Below, piece after piece: positions 46,401 to 56,628 of a stretch of DNA of 64,000 nt (its first letter is position 1; each line of letters starts with the position of its first letter). Position numbers and translations under genes: made by a program. A model generated the notes under the pieces. It did no database searches and had not been told where the DNA came from. It was given only the letters and a program-made list of their open reading frames with translations. This DNA comes from Petrosia ficiformis (Eukaryota > Porifera > Demospongiae > Haplosclerida > Petrosiidae): NCBI GenBank assembly GCA_947044365.1, contig OX345636.1, positions 33,919,212-33,983,211 on the forward strand, in the 5' to 3' direction.

Positions 46401-46451
46401 GGGCATATTAAATGTTTATCCTACATGAAATTATTACATTATGTATTACAG

Positions 46452-46797
46452 CATTTTCACTGCCTCATGAAGCTCAGGATGATCCACTGTCTAATGTGTG
46501 TCATTGTGTACTAGGTATAGTTACTAAATATCACACTGTATATTACTGAGTTATATTCAATATGATATTACAGGTATTAATGATCTTAATGAAGTTTTCA
46601 GAAAGTGTAAAACCTTCAGTAATGATTGGGAATTCATAGGATTAGAATTAGGTGTTACGAAAACTACACTGGATAATATACAGAAAGATTGTGATGATGT
46701 GAAGAAAAGAATGCTTGAGATGCTTGCCTCATGGCTGAAACGAGAGAGTCAAAAACAGCCAGTGCCTTCCTGGAATATTTTACTATCAGCACTCTGA
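46452..46797 (+). CDS. Copy D C-terminal Death domain exons
   Basis: A 63-nt linker exon (46452-46514) and the last exon 46574-46797, opened by ATTACAG and closed by TGA. The latter reads GINDLNEVFRKCKTFSNDWE, FIGLELGVTKTTLDNIQKDC, VKKRMLEMLASWLKRESQ and PVPSWNILLSAL. The W..(I/L)G..LG(V/L)....L..I......K..ML..WL......(P/T)(S)W..LL.AL pattern is a standard Death domain, about 75 residues. Death domains assemble homotypic signalling complexes. It lacks a start codon in its exon, so it is easily missed. Confidence 0.8.
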
Positions 46798-47199
46798 ATA
46801 TGACAGCATACAAACTACACAAATTGCTAGTAAATTAATTTGTACACATAGACGATAGATAGATAATTGACTCTTTGTTGTGATAATTATTTTATTGTTA
46901 TTGTGATTTCTTTATTATTATAAAAGTATTGTATAGTATTATACTAATTAGTTTATCCATTAAGGGGCATTCTAATGAATATCATTGTGATTTTAGAATG
47001 GAGAGCTCGAAAAGACAGAATCCCAAGTAATGGCAGATATATTGCATGACGTGTCTAGCACATGCAGTCTAGAGTACTCTCTTGGGTAGCTTGGCCAGAC
47101 TTCAAAGTCAAAAGATCTTTATGGAACTAGGTATCAGTGCTAGTGGTAAAACATATCACACCTCCCTTAAACCATTATTAATTATAATTATAGCTAGGT
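46798..47199. other. Intergenic DNA after copy D
   Basis: No gene recognised. AT-rich copy D 3' flank for about 170 bp, then sequence of unknown origin up to the DIRS remnant. Confidence 0.45.
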
Positions 47200-47224
47200 G
47201 TAAGAACCGTTGCATGCAGTCCAA

Positions 47225-48091
47225 AGGACACATCGCTTGTTGATTTGTAATAAAACTTTGTGAATACTGATTCTGAACTCCAATCCACGGCTTTTAATTA
47301 GTATATCATTAGTTGTTATACCTCCTGTAGAGGCTGCTGTAGCAGCTGCTCCACAATGAATGAGCTTTAAAAATGGAAATGTCAATACCAGACTTTTCTA
47401 AAACAGTATGCAACCATCTAGCTATTGTAGGATAATGTCACAGGTTTATGTGGTTTTACTGTACCAATCAATAATGTACCACCTGATAACAATGGGTGAG
47501 TTTTCTGCTCATATAATCTCAATGTCTGTACAGGACATAGGTTTAAATCACGAGGGAAAGCTGGAAACAAAAACTCCGGTAGAACTTTCCCTTGTCTGGA
47601 CTGCTTGGTCAGTCCTGATGGTGTAAAACATACCCTCTCCAGGAGGAATTTACGATATGCAATATTTAATTGCACTAAGTCTGCTGCCCGAGATGGGCAG
47701 GTTAAACTAACCAGCATAATCCATTTTTGTGTGAGTGCCTGTAATGACAGCACCTTCTTTTTCCCCATACCACTTAGATAAGTGGTCACTGTCTACACAT
47801 CCCACATAGCATCATAACGAGGTAGAGGGGGCGAGACTTAAATGCCCCATTAAGTAGACGTGACACCATTGGATGTGGTCCTATTTCCATGCCATCCACT
47901 TTCTCATGCACTGATGAAATGGCTGACCTATATGAATTAAGGGATCCATATTTATACCCTTTCTGAAATAGCTTGGCTAAGTAATTGACTATGTCATTTA
48001 TAGGACACGAAACGGACCTTTCCACACACCAGCTTGCCCATTTTCCAAACAGGGAATCATATGTGGAGGTGGATTTCTTCCTCAGGATCAC
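47225..48091 (-). pseudogene. DIRS tyrosine recombinase, frameshifted
   Basis: Frame 1 (48091-47786) carries the N-terminal part (TYDSLFGKWASWCVERSV, DIVNYLAKLFQKGYKYGSLN, YRSAISSVHEKV). Frame 2 (47789-47418) carries the core with the first Arg box (LTCPSRAADLVQLN). Further on, KSGIDISIFKAHS, then GAAATAASTGGITTNDILI, and finally FTKFYYKSTS in a third frame correspond to the H-x-x-R box and the Tyr region. The second catalytic Arg is not preserved (HSLW). It is inactive. Confidence 0.75.
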
Positions 48092-48329
48092 AACAAGAGA
48101 TCTGTAGCCTCTTTTGAAAATGCTTTTGCTTCATAACGTCTCCTGAGATATGCCATATGGCTAACTGAGGAGCTATGTTCATGCCCCCATTGATGTACCT
48201 GCACCATCAGGTCAGGGTAATTGATTAGCATACCCAACAGTGTTGGATACCATATCTGACCTTTCCAGACTGGTGCTACTAGTACCAGGTCTGCTAATTG
48301 TTCCTGTACTTGTAATATGACTCTGCCTA

Positions 48330-49490
48330 TCTACCCCCATGGAGAATTTGCATATCCCTTCAGTGGACCCCAGTCGTGTAGGATTGTAGGATTGCAAATA
48401 AATCCACTTGCAGTATACCCATCCTCCTGTCGATCTTTCTGAACACTGACAGCTGGATTATCCAGTCTGTGTGATCGAACAGGGCTCTTGACTCCGCGTC
48501 TGCTATGACATTCAGTTTTCCTGGGAGATGTTGAGCTGCCAGATGGATGTCTCTCTGAAGACACCACATCCACAGGTCTCTTGCCATCTAGGCTAATTGC
48601 TCTGATATCGTTCCTCAAATGTGTTGTTTACATATGATACTGCTTGGTGTTGTCCATCAACAGAAGAATGGTTATACTCTTTTTGTTTCTGACATAACAC
48701 TGAATTGCTAGCATTGCTGCTCACACACCTGCAAATTGCCCCCCCATCCCTTCAGGAATGCATCTGTCTCCACAGACATTGTGGGCTTGTGTTTTATGAT
48801 GTGTGATCCACCACTCCAGTTCTATTTTTGGCGGCAGTGACAGTAGACACTGGACTTCGTAATCCTGATTTCCGTGACCTAGGGCTCTGCTGAGCTCCCC
48901 TTGGAACCATCTGTAAAACTAGGGCACTGTGGGAATGGCCATTGTGGCTGGCTGCATTCAACTTCCTGATGAATCTAGGTAGTTCTCGTGCTGTTGTGGG
49001 TGACTGGTTTTGTCATTTCTGGGCATCCTGCCTGATCTTTGTGACTTTGTCTGTTGGAAGACTCAGCTCTGCTGAGTCCAAGTCCAGAATAAACCGTAGA
49101 AACTCCAACTGTTTTATTGGTGTCAACACTGATTTTTTGTAATTGATGATGTACCCAAGGTTCTTGAGTAGATACATTAAACATTGAACATGGTCCTTTA
49201 ATTGTGCTTCCGATTCGGCCATTACCTGTATGTTGTCTATGTAGACAACCATCCAAAGACCCAACTCTCTGAGGAGGGTCACTACTGGACGTAGGGTCTT
49301 GGTAAAGATCCAGGGTGCACTGGATAGGCCGAATGGTAGGCACTTGAATTGATATGTCTTCCCTTCCATTTTGAAATCTCAGGAACTTCCTGTCCTGATG
49401 ATGAACTGGGGTCATGAAATATGCATCTTTCAGATCTATTTTTGCTAACCAATCCCCTTGCTTGTGAGTGAACATATGCACCCCTTCCAT
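48330..49490 (-). pseudogene. DIRS reverse transcriptase and RNase H region, frameshifted
   Basis: RT signatures are DWLAKIDLKDAYFMTPVHHQ, RKFLRFQ, then in a second frame KCLPFGLSSAPWIFTKTL and VVYIDNIQVMA. The catalytic YxDD box reads YIDN, so the second Asp of the pair is lost. SLPTDKVTKIRQDAQK follows. The RNase H end shows LAAQHLPGKLNVIADAESR. Frames are separated by at least two shifts. Confidence 0.75.
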
Positions 49491-49560
49491 TTTGAAGTTT
49501 GGGGTGTGTACAAAAATATTTAGCTATATATTTTAGATTGAATACCAGGCTCTGTCGGCC

Positions 49561-49827
49561 ATCATTTTTGGGGACCAGGAATATGTTTAAATAGAAACCA
49601 TCCCTTACTCAGAGGGTTGTGTATTTCTTCCACTGCTCCTTTGTGTAGCATGTAGATTGAATATTTTGAGAGTTTGTATGTGTGAGCATATGTGCAAGTG
49701 TGTATTTATCTATGTACATATGTACATACACCTGTATATGTGTACAATTACTAAAATGTACATGTACGTATACATACATGTATCTATATATGTATGTATG
49801 TATGTACAATGTATGCATGTTTGTATG

Positions 49828-49859
<32 letters not shown>

Positions 49860-49866
49860 TGTATGT
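49561..49866. repeat. Simple repeat tract (GTAT)n between retroelements
   Basis: The stretch from about 49738 to 49866 consists of TGTACATACA and (GTAT)n runs. The ORFs found on both strands here are repeat artefacts. 49561-49737 holds nothing recognised. Confidence 0.75.
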
Positions 49867-50142
49867 GTAATATAGTTTATTGATCAAAGTATTGATTCAA
49901 TTGGAACTCTAACATACACTGAATAAGCAAAGCTATTTATACAAAAACTAACAATACACAAAAGAATAAGAGGGTAAGAGCATAAAGAACAATAACACAA
50001 TGATAAGGACTAAAAGGTACAAAAATAAGAACATATATTAATCTACACTTATCAAAATCTATTAACACATAAGCACACAAAGTAATACTAAATGAAATTA
50101 AAAGTCAAACTTCCTTTAGAAGTTTAGAGTTGAATTACCACA
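49867..50142 (-). mobile_element. 3' LTR of the Ty3/Gypsy element
   Basis: About 276 bp, TG...CA ended on the minus strand, directly after a polypurine tract. It contains an AATAAACTATA poly(A)-like signal near its end. The boundary with the (GTAT)n tract is approximate. Confidence 0.55.
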
Positions 50143-50154
50143 TTTCCTCCCCTG

Positions 50155-51654
50155 TCAAATGTGTAAGTTCACGAACCTTTCAGGGGGTCGACGTTCCCTG
50201 CATGGATATCTGCGAACTGACACGTTAGTATGATGGTCATTTGTTGGAGTGGGAGAGGGCGAGACCGATGATTGATCATTAAAGAATTCGAAATCTTGGG
50301 TTGCATCATCTTCAGGAAGGAAACGTGATGATGAATGTTTTGAAGGTATTGAACGATCTCTCAAATGGTCAACATGTCTCTTAATGACTTTTCCATCTTG
50401 AAGCTCAACGTTGTATGAGACAGGACCTGAGCTGTCCACGATCACTCGAGGTATCCACTTGTTTTGAGCACGGAAATCCTTAGCCGGATGAAAATTGTCT
50501 TAGCTGGGAGTGACGGTCATGATATTTCTTCTGATCAGACTGTTTAGCATTCACCAAACTATCCAGGTCTGGTTTCAAGAGGTCAAATCTGGTGCGTAGT
50601 TTTCTTTGTAGGAACAATTCACCAGGAGACACATTGGTTGTAGCATGTGGTGTAGAGCGCTAGCAAAGTAGAAACTGGGACAATCGAGTACTCAGTGCTT
50701 GTCCATCTTTTTCTCTGGCTTTCATAGCTCTTTCGAAAGTCTGCACGAATCTCTCAGCGAGGCCATTTGAAGATGGATGGTAAGGGGCATTACGGATGTG
50801 TTTGATACCATTAGCAGTATGCAAAATCTTCAGATGTAAACTGTGGCCCATTGTCAGAGACAAGTTGCTCAGGTAAGCCATACTTTGCGAATAGGACTTG
50901 GAGGACCTCAACAGTCTTGGGGGTAGTGGTAGTAGACAATTGAACCACTTCTGGCCACTTGGAGTGTGTATTCACAACAATGAGAAACATCTTATCCAGA
51001 AAGGGTCCAGCATAATCTATGTAAATTCTCTTCCAAGGAGAAGTCAACCATATTCATAGATGAAGTGGTGCGACCAGAGGTTTTGACTTTTGCTCTTGAC
51101 ATTGTAAACATGCCTTGGTTTGCTTCTCAATATCTTTATCTATTCCATTCCACCATAAATAATTCCTTAACAACGGCTTTCATACGTGTGATGCCGGGGT
51201 GATTTTTGTGGAGACATTCCAACAGCCTTTGTTGTAGACTTTTCGGTACAATGACTCTGATTCTCCACATCAGACATCCACTTTGGACCCCAATTTCCTG
51301 CTGACGCAAATGATAAGGCTTTAGTTCATCTGGAACCTTTGTAGGCCATCTGCTGTTGACATAAGTTGTAATCTTCGTCAGTATTGGATCACGTCTGGTG
51401 GCTGTTTGCACTTGCTGGAAAGTGACTGGAAGGAATTGGATCTGTGCCACATTAAAAATACTTACTGCTCCTGTTTTTGCATCGTGGTCTTGGACTGGTA
51501 GAGGAAGTCTGGACAATCCATCAGCATTGCAGTGAGATTGTGTTGGTTTGAACTGAATTTCGTAATTGTAAGCTGACAACAGGAGTGCCCAACGTTGCAG
51601 TCGTGCAGCTGCTAGGGATGGAATTCCTTTCTTCCATCCAAGAATAGCAGTCAA
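50155..51654 (-). pseudogene. Gypsy RNase H end and integrase, frameshifted
   Basis: 51654-51136 holds LQRWALLLSAYNYEIQFKPT, QSHCNADGLSRLP, then the HHCC finger beginning LLECLHKNHPGITRMKAVVK. The core is in 51047-50811 (WKRIYIDYAGPFLDKMFLIV, FAKYGLPEQLVSDNGPQF) and 50911-50660 (NAPYHPSSNGLAERFVQTFE). Thus D..D....E is recognisable but split over frames. The C-terminal piece 50445-50155 has GPVSYNVELQDGKVIKRHVD and RRPPERFV. Confidence 0.7.
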
Positions 51655-51664
51655 GGGTTTGTGG

Positions 51665-52110
51665 TCAGTGATCAGTTTGAATATCCGACCGTATAAGTAA
51701 GTACTGGTGAAACTTCTTCACTCCAAAGATTAGGGACAGGGCTTCCTTCTCCAGTTGGGCATAATTTTTCTCCCTTGTAGTTAAAGTGCGAGAGGCAAAT
51801 GAAATAGGTTTTCCACTTCCACCAGGTAACACATGTGAAATGGCAGCTCCTATTCCATATGCTGAGGCGTCTCCTGCCAAGTTGATTGGTAGCTTTGGGT
51901 CATAATGTGTCAGCACTTCTGAGGATGTTAGCTGATTCTTAGCTCTTTGGAATGCTTCTGAGCATTCATTTGCACATTCCCACTTCTGTTTTTCTTGAAG
52001 TAACTGGTTGAGAGGGTGAAGAATACTGGCCAGATTTTTAATGAACTTCCCATAATAGTTGAGTAATTCGAGAAATGATCGAAGTTCCTGAACATTTGTC
52101 GGCTGTGGTT
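51665..52110 (-). pseudogene. Gypsy RT thumb and RNase H
   Basis: RNase H (51916-51665): YDPKLPINLAGDASAYGIGA, SRTLTTREKNYAQLEKEALS. Upstream in another frame, RT connection sequence FLELLNYYGKFIKNLASI and LHPLNQLL. The element breaks off at about 52110. Confidence 0.7.
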
Positions 52111-52125
52111 ACTTGAATTCACAAA

Positions 52126-52977
52126 TAATTATAATTATGTATATATAATATGATTTTCTCCTATAATTTATTTAACATTTAATCAAAATTCACTACAACA
52201 CATACATGAAATGCTCTAACATTATTGGGGCGAGCCTGAGCGAGCCCCACACTAGTTGAGAATCTTGCTTGCTTTCTTGCTTGCGTACGTACGTCTTTTT
52301 CTCCCGCGAGGACCATCTATCCCTTTCAGTTTTATAATATTGTAATTTTACAACATCCTGTCAGAGAGGAAGTGTATCCAACTTAATAGAATACTGAATT
52401 CAAACTGCAATTCACGGGATCTTGGATGTACCGCGCCCCAAATTACTGTAGATTACGAGAGTATGCCAATGTGGTGGCGGCATGTCGGCCTTCTATTGTC
52501 AAAAACGCCCACGCTTTGTTGGATGTGGTCGGGCGGTGCTTTCATTCAAGTGTACCCCCTTTGATGTTACTTTGAAGTTAGCTTAGGGTAAAAAAAAAAA
52601 GTAAAAAAAGATTAGAATGGGATGTTGATGTATGTGTGATGTATAGACTTGGTTTCTAGCTAGTCCTAGTGAGAGAGAAAGGGATGTTGGGAGAATAAGT
52701 GAAAAATACCGTTCGCTTGCAGACTCGAGTGGATGTTGTGCTTGCAGTAATTGGTAAGCAAGGTTGAGGTGAGTGTTAGATTGCTCCAGGAGGTCCAGAA
52801 AGTTGCAAAGAAGCTGCATTTGTTTGGATCTGTGATGCTGAGCCACACCTCACACATTATATGCTTCATCAAGGTGGGTGTGGTTATAATAATTTCGAAT
52901 ATGTCTCTGTTGCAAAACTAGACCTTATGCGCAATTGGGGGTGAGGCCTCTTAATTACATTACAAGCATACGTTGCT
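52126..52977. other. Intergenic DNA
   Basis: No gene recognised. A GGGGCGAGCC..GAGCGAGCCCC inverted motif with CTTGCTTGC and ACGTACGTACG runs lies near 52208-52290. An A-rich tract is near 52590-52610. Confidence 0.45.
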
Positions 52978-53874
52978 ATGGCCGCCATTTTGAGTGGAAT
53001 AAACTGGACACGAAGAAGAATTTGGGTAATGAACTCGAAGTACTATGATGATTTAGATGCAACAGCACAAAGAAGATATAGGCAAAAGTTAAAAATTGCT
53101 GGATTAGCTTCTGATCCGTACTCTTCAAAGGGTTTCACCCCAGCTACAACTAGTGACAGGTCCTTATGGCCTCAACTGAAATACCTGAATATTTATAACT
53201 ATTTGATAAATGCCATCAGTCCATACACAAAAGAGCAACTGAAAGCATACAAGAGTTTGGATGGCTATAATATGTTTTGCCAAGGTTGGGTAAGAAATTT
53301 AGAAATTCTGGTAGTGAAAGAGAAAGAAGTGGTTGTTCTAAAGGCTGCAGTCTTGCATTCACAAAGCATTTCAAGTAGTCCCCTCCTTCCTTGGGTAGCA
53401 GTAAAAACAGAGGAGGGTACCATCTTATGTGCCCACTGCACATGTATGGCTGGAATTGGGGAAGCGTGTAGTCACATTGGTGCAGTACTATTTGCAAATA
53501 CAAAAAGATTCCAGGGTATCTCATGCACATCTAATCCTTGTTCATGGTCAGCTCCTATATAGCTCGAAGATTGTTGCATATGCCCCTATATCAGAAATTG
53601 ACACAGCAATTACAAAAGCAACTGAATTTTTTAAGGTTGGCATACTATCATAACCAATAGGAAGGTGGTTTACTGAGTCAAAGGTTAGACCTAGCAAATT
53701 GGAACCAACAGATTGTGACAAATGGTGTTATGTGGACTTGGAGAAGAGGGAGAGATGATTGGTTGTGATGATGAAAACTGTTCAATAGTATGGTTTCATT
53801 TGGACTGCTTAAAAATCGACAAAATCCCTGATGGAGATTGGTTTTGCCCTGAGTGCATACATAAACACCAGTAA
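52978..53874 (+). pseudogene. SWIM/PHD zinc-finger gene remnant, probably mobile-element derived
   Basis: The first frame (52978-53562) reads LKYLNIYNYLINAISPYTKE, SLDGYNMFCQGWV, then PWVAVKTEEGTILCAHCTCM and AGIGEACSHIGAVLFANTKR. The CxCxxG...CxH block is a SWIM finger in the family often linked to YqaJ-like nuclease genes in cnidarians and sponges. The frame stops after SNPCSWSAPI. A second frame near 53720-53874 encodes most of an ING-type PHD finger (CGLGEEGEMIGCDDENCSIV, WFHLDCLKI, GDWFCPECIHKHQ) whose first cysteines are in another frame. The nuclease region between them is missing. Origin is inferred. Confidence 0.6.
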
Positions 53875-53980
53875 TTTATATAAATTTGCTTACCTGTTCA
53901 AGTATATACGATACTTATTTATTAACATAATTTGCATATGCATGTATAATTATCATCTTTAATTATAATCAATTCATTTT

Positions 53981-54199
53981 TTATTCAAAAGAAACAACAG
54001 ATTCACAGCAATTGCACAAAGCACAACATACAGTAACAATTATATCAATTAAGCTATATTCATTATTGTCAGACATTATCATATTTATAGGCAATGTTGA
54101 TTCTAGCAGGGTATATTTTTGATGAAGCAAACCAATCACACATTCAACATGTATTCTCCCCCTTAGAATAGATAGCTTACGTGCAAGGTCAACATCCAT
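53981..54199 (-). pseudogene. Harbinger-type (DDE_Tnp_4) transposase C-terminal fragment
   Basis: It reads MDVDLARKLSILRGRIHVEC, VIGLLHQKYTLLESTLPINM, then SLIDIIVTVCCALCNCCESV. The R(G)R.HVE(R/C).(I/F)G..(K/Q)(K/R)(Y/F)..L...LP pattern contains the third acidic residue (E in HVE) of the PIF/Harbinger DDE domain. Only the last ~70 residues are present. Confidence 0.7.
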
Positions 54200-54383
54200 T
54201 CAGCCACAACCCTTATAATAGCGATTGCAACATCCAACAGCACATGTTCTTTCCACTCAAAATGGACGGCGCTATAAAAATACGGCAATGACGTCACTCG
54301 CATAAAGTCATACCCCCGGAGGGGTGAAATAGCTATTACTCCTATTAATAGGCGTGCACTACTTGTTGATCCACGAAGTATCA

Positions 54384-54662
54384 TGTCGACAGAAGAAGGC
54401 TTAGCCATCAGGCGTGAAAGAGAAAAACGTAGAAGATTATCTAAGACTGAAGAAGAGCGTGAACAGCGACTTGCTCTCAGACGTGAATGAGATAAACGTC
54501 GAAGATTATTATAGACTGCTGACGAGCGTGAACAAAGACTGCACAAAAGAAGAGCAACTGACAGAAGAAGACGGACTTAGGAAGAGAATCCAGAGAGAAA
54601 GCACGCCTAACTGTTTGACAAATCAAGACACTGTGTTATGTCTATTTATATTGCTGCAATGA
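54384..54662 (+). pseudogene. Arg/Glu-rich STPR-like repeat fragment
   Basis: From ATG 54384 it reads MSTEEGLAIRREREKRRRLS and KTEEEREQRLALRRE, then TGA. A second unit follows: DKRRRLL, TAG, TADEREQRLHKRR, and a third RRR stretch. The REREKRR.LS.T.EER.QRL.(R)RE unit is like STPR-type repeats found at the start of transposon-linked proteins in invertebrates. Stops make it non-functional. Confidence 0.45.
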
Positions 54663-54839
54663 ACTCATACAATTTTTATAGATTACATAATGTATAATGA
54701 ATGCAAAACTAAACTAATAAAATGTTAGCTAACCACCTAAAAATTAAATTATTTAAAATATAAAAGTAGTTTTATATAGTAAAGGAAATATCAAAAAAGA
54801 ACAAAGACACTGGGTTGTAAATAGCAAAATCAAAAGGAT

Positions 54840-56628
54840 TCATATTTTAGTTTTTGGATCCTTGAGATCCATATTCACATCATTCTCTCCATGATCATCC
54901 GCTACACATTCCAATGTTGCAGCAAAAGAGGTTTCTTCCATCTTTACTTCTGCATTCGACAATTCCTTCTTCGTTTCCTGTTTCCTATTTTCTTCACCAC
55001 TAGTATCCAAATTTATAGTGGTTTGATTAAAAATAGATACCTCCATTCCTGCTTCTTCCTTCGACATTTTATTGTCAATTGTCATCACTTCTACAAAAGG
55101 AAAAGTGTATCTACTGACTTTCTTTTTCGAAGTATCGTTATTTTCTGAGGTTCTGGTATGTGAGTGAAATTGACTACTAAACTTCATATAAAATACTTGT
55201 TTCCAAACATTTCGAACATCTTTTGGACGAAGGCAGTGCATAATGAACAGAAATAATCCATGAAAAGCAGTGATAATTACAAACAGAGCAGCAACAATGT
55301 CACGAACCCATTCATTATCGTAAATATACTGAGAAGCAATTAATCCAATGCCCCATCCTAAACCGAAAAAGATGGACAGAACTGTGACAATGACAAGCTG
55401 TTGACGAACAAAAGAAATATTTTCTTGCTTCTTCTTGAAATTCTCTGATGTCCAAGTTTTACGAATTAGTGAGAAAATTATGATGAAAAATACAATCCAG
55501 TTGAAAATGTAAATAATCAAGAAAGGAACCACCATTCCAATATAGTATGGTATATTAAATGCACGACAACTATAGAATGGAATTTTAAAAAGAAATTTTG
55601 TTGTTATTATTGTTTATAAAGGAAGGGAGGGAGGTAGATATATAGGTACATAGTTAAAATTATAATAAATTACAAGTATAATAATACGTGAATGAAGTAA
55701 TTACATAAAAAATACTGTTCTTATTTACGAAATATAGACCTGAGAATACAACCATAAACCTCTTTACTTCAATACAAAGTATACAAATTAGACTGATTCA
55801 AAATATATATAATTATATAGACTTAATGTGGAATCAGACAATTAATGTGAAATAAAATTATTAAAAGTAATTATAAATAGAGGAGACAGAAGTGTAAAAA
55901 CAAAGAATAAAATTAAGGAAATGTAAAGGTAGGAAGAATAGAGCAAAAGAAATCGAAAGCTATTAGTGGTTAGATATTTAACATATTTCAGTTCATATTT
56001 ATTGATTAAAAACTTACAAATGATCACTGACATAGTTTTCATAATTTGGAGCAAAGCAGAAGATGACAATAAATATTGGTGTCACTAAAAGATGATAAAG
56101 AATCAGTTTTCACACACATAATTGCTCTTACACAATTATAAATGTAATATTATTAATATACCTATATGCAATATTACTTACCCCATGAAATAAGAGTAGC
56201 TTTCAAAACAAAGTGAGGTATATTTCTTCCTAGAACAATAACTAGTTTCATATAAAGGCTAATAGCCTCAGCTGCCATAATCATAAAGCTCACAAGAAAA
56301 AAATACTGCAGAGCAGCAGCTACAAATGCACATAAACCAATTACTGGTGTGCTGTGAATGGCAAATATGAAAGTTACATAAAGACCAATTAAAGCTAAAC
56401 ATAAATTAATGAGTAGTTGACCATTTTCTGAGGTACGTAATTTCCTATAGCAAAGAACAAATATGACACAGAAAAAAGTTACAAACTATTAACATACTTG
56501 CTGCTTAGATATGATATGATGGTAATCAGTAGACAGAAAATTGATATGATTATTCCAATGTATGTCACAGCATTTAGTGCAAGAGCCAATGGTGTTTCTT
56601 CTGTTGGTTCAATTGTTGGTGACACATC
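54840..56628 (-). CDS. aGPCR seven-transmembrane region and tail
   Basis: TM1 YIGIIISIFCLLITIISYL; TM2 LLINLCLALIGLYVTFIFAI; TM3 ALQYFFLVSFMIMAAEAISL; TM4 KATLISWVTPIFIVIFCFAP; TM5 MVVPFLIIYIFNWIVFFIII; TM6 VTVLSIFFGLGWGIGLIA; TM7 ALFVIITAFHGLFLFIMHCL. The Cys before TM3 (GLCAF) and the Cys of the second outer loop (SDHFCRAF) can form the usual disulfide. Four exons, of which the last (54840-55569) holds TM5-7 and a Ser/Thr/Glu-rich tail ending KDPKTKI. Confidence 0.88.

Larger units (their letters stand above)
34202..46797 (+). pseudogene. Copy D: Kelch/coiled-coil/ZU5/Death paralogue, broken 5' half, intact-looking 3' half
   Basis: ATG exon 34202-34211 and the start of Kelch exon 2 (34428-about 34612) are present. 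TAG at 34493-34495 replaces a conserved Trp, and a retroelement remnant replaces the rest of exon 2 and all of exon 3. Kelch exons 4 and 5 survive (41493-41696, 41936-42098). Coil exons 6-8 are replaced by an inverted MITE copy. Coil exon 43726-43918 carries deletions that bring TAG at 43764-43766 into frame. From 43988 the ZU5, acidic, beta-module and Death exons to TGA 46795-46797 are open and phase-consistent. The 3' half could still be expressed from an internal start; that is speculation. Confidence 0.7.
47200..49560 (-). mobile_element. Decayed DIRS-type retroelement
   Basis: On the minus strand, reading from 49560 down: reverse transcriptase (49490-48975), a DIRS-style RNase H region (to about 48330) and a tyrosine recombinase (48091-47225). 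This order, RT-RH then YR, is diagnostic of DIRS. Several frameshifts separate the parts. Gag and the terminal repeats were not found. Confidence 0.8.
49867..52110 (-). mobile_element. 5'-truncated Ty3/Gypsy retrotransposon with 3' LTR
   Basis: On the minus strand: end of RT (52110-51920), RNase H (51916-51560), integrase zinc finger and core (about 51250-50680), integrase C-terminus (50445-50155), purine tract AGGGGAGGAAA, then an LTR beginning TGTGGTAATTCAAC (50142) and ending TATTACA at about 49867. The LTR contains AATAAA. Gag, protease and most of RT are missing. Stops and frameshifts break pol. Confidence 0.75.

Noticed and set aside
49609..49887. ORFs on both strands rich in Tyr, Met, Val, Ile and His
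   Set aside because: They are translations of (GTAT)n and TGTACATACA simple repeats.
54163..54546. Minus-strand Ser/Arg-rich ORF
   Set aside because: It is the reverse reading of the Arg/Glu repeat fragment at 54384 and has no features of its own.
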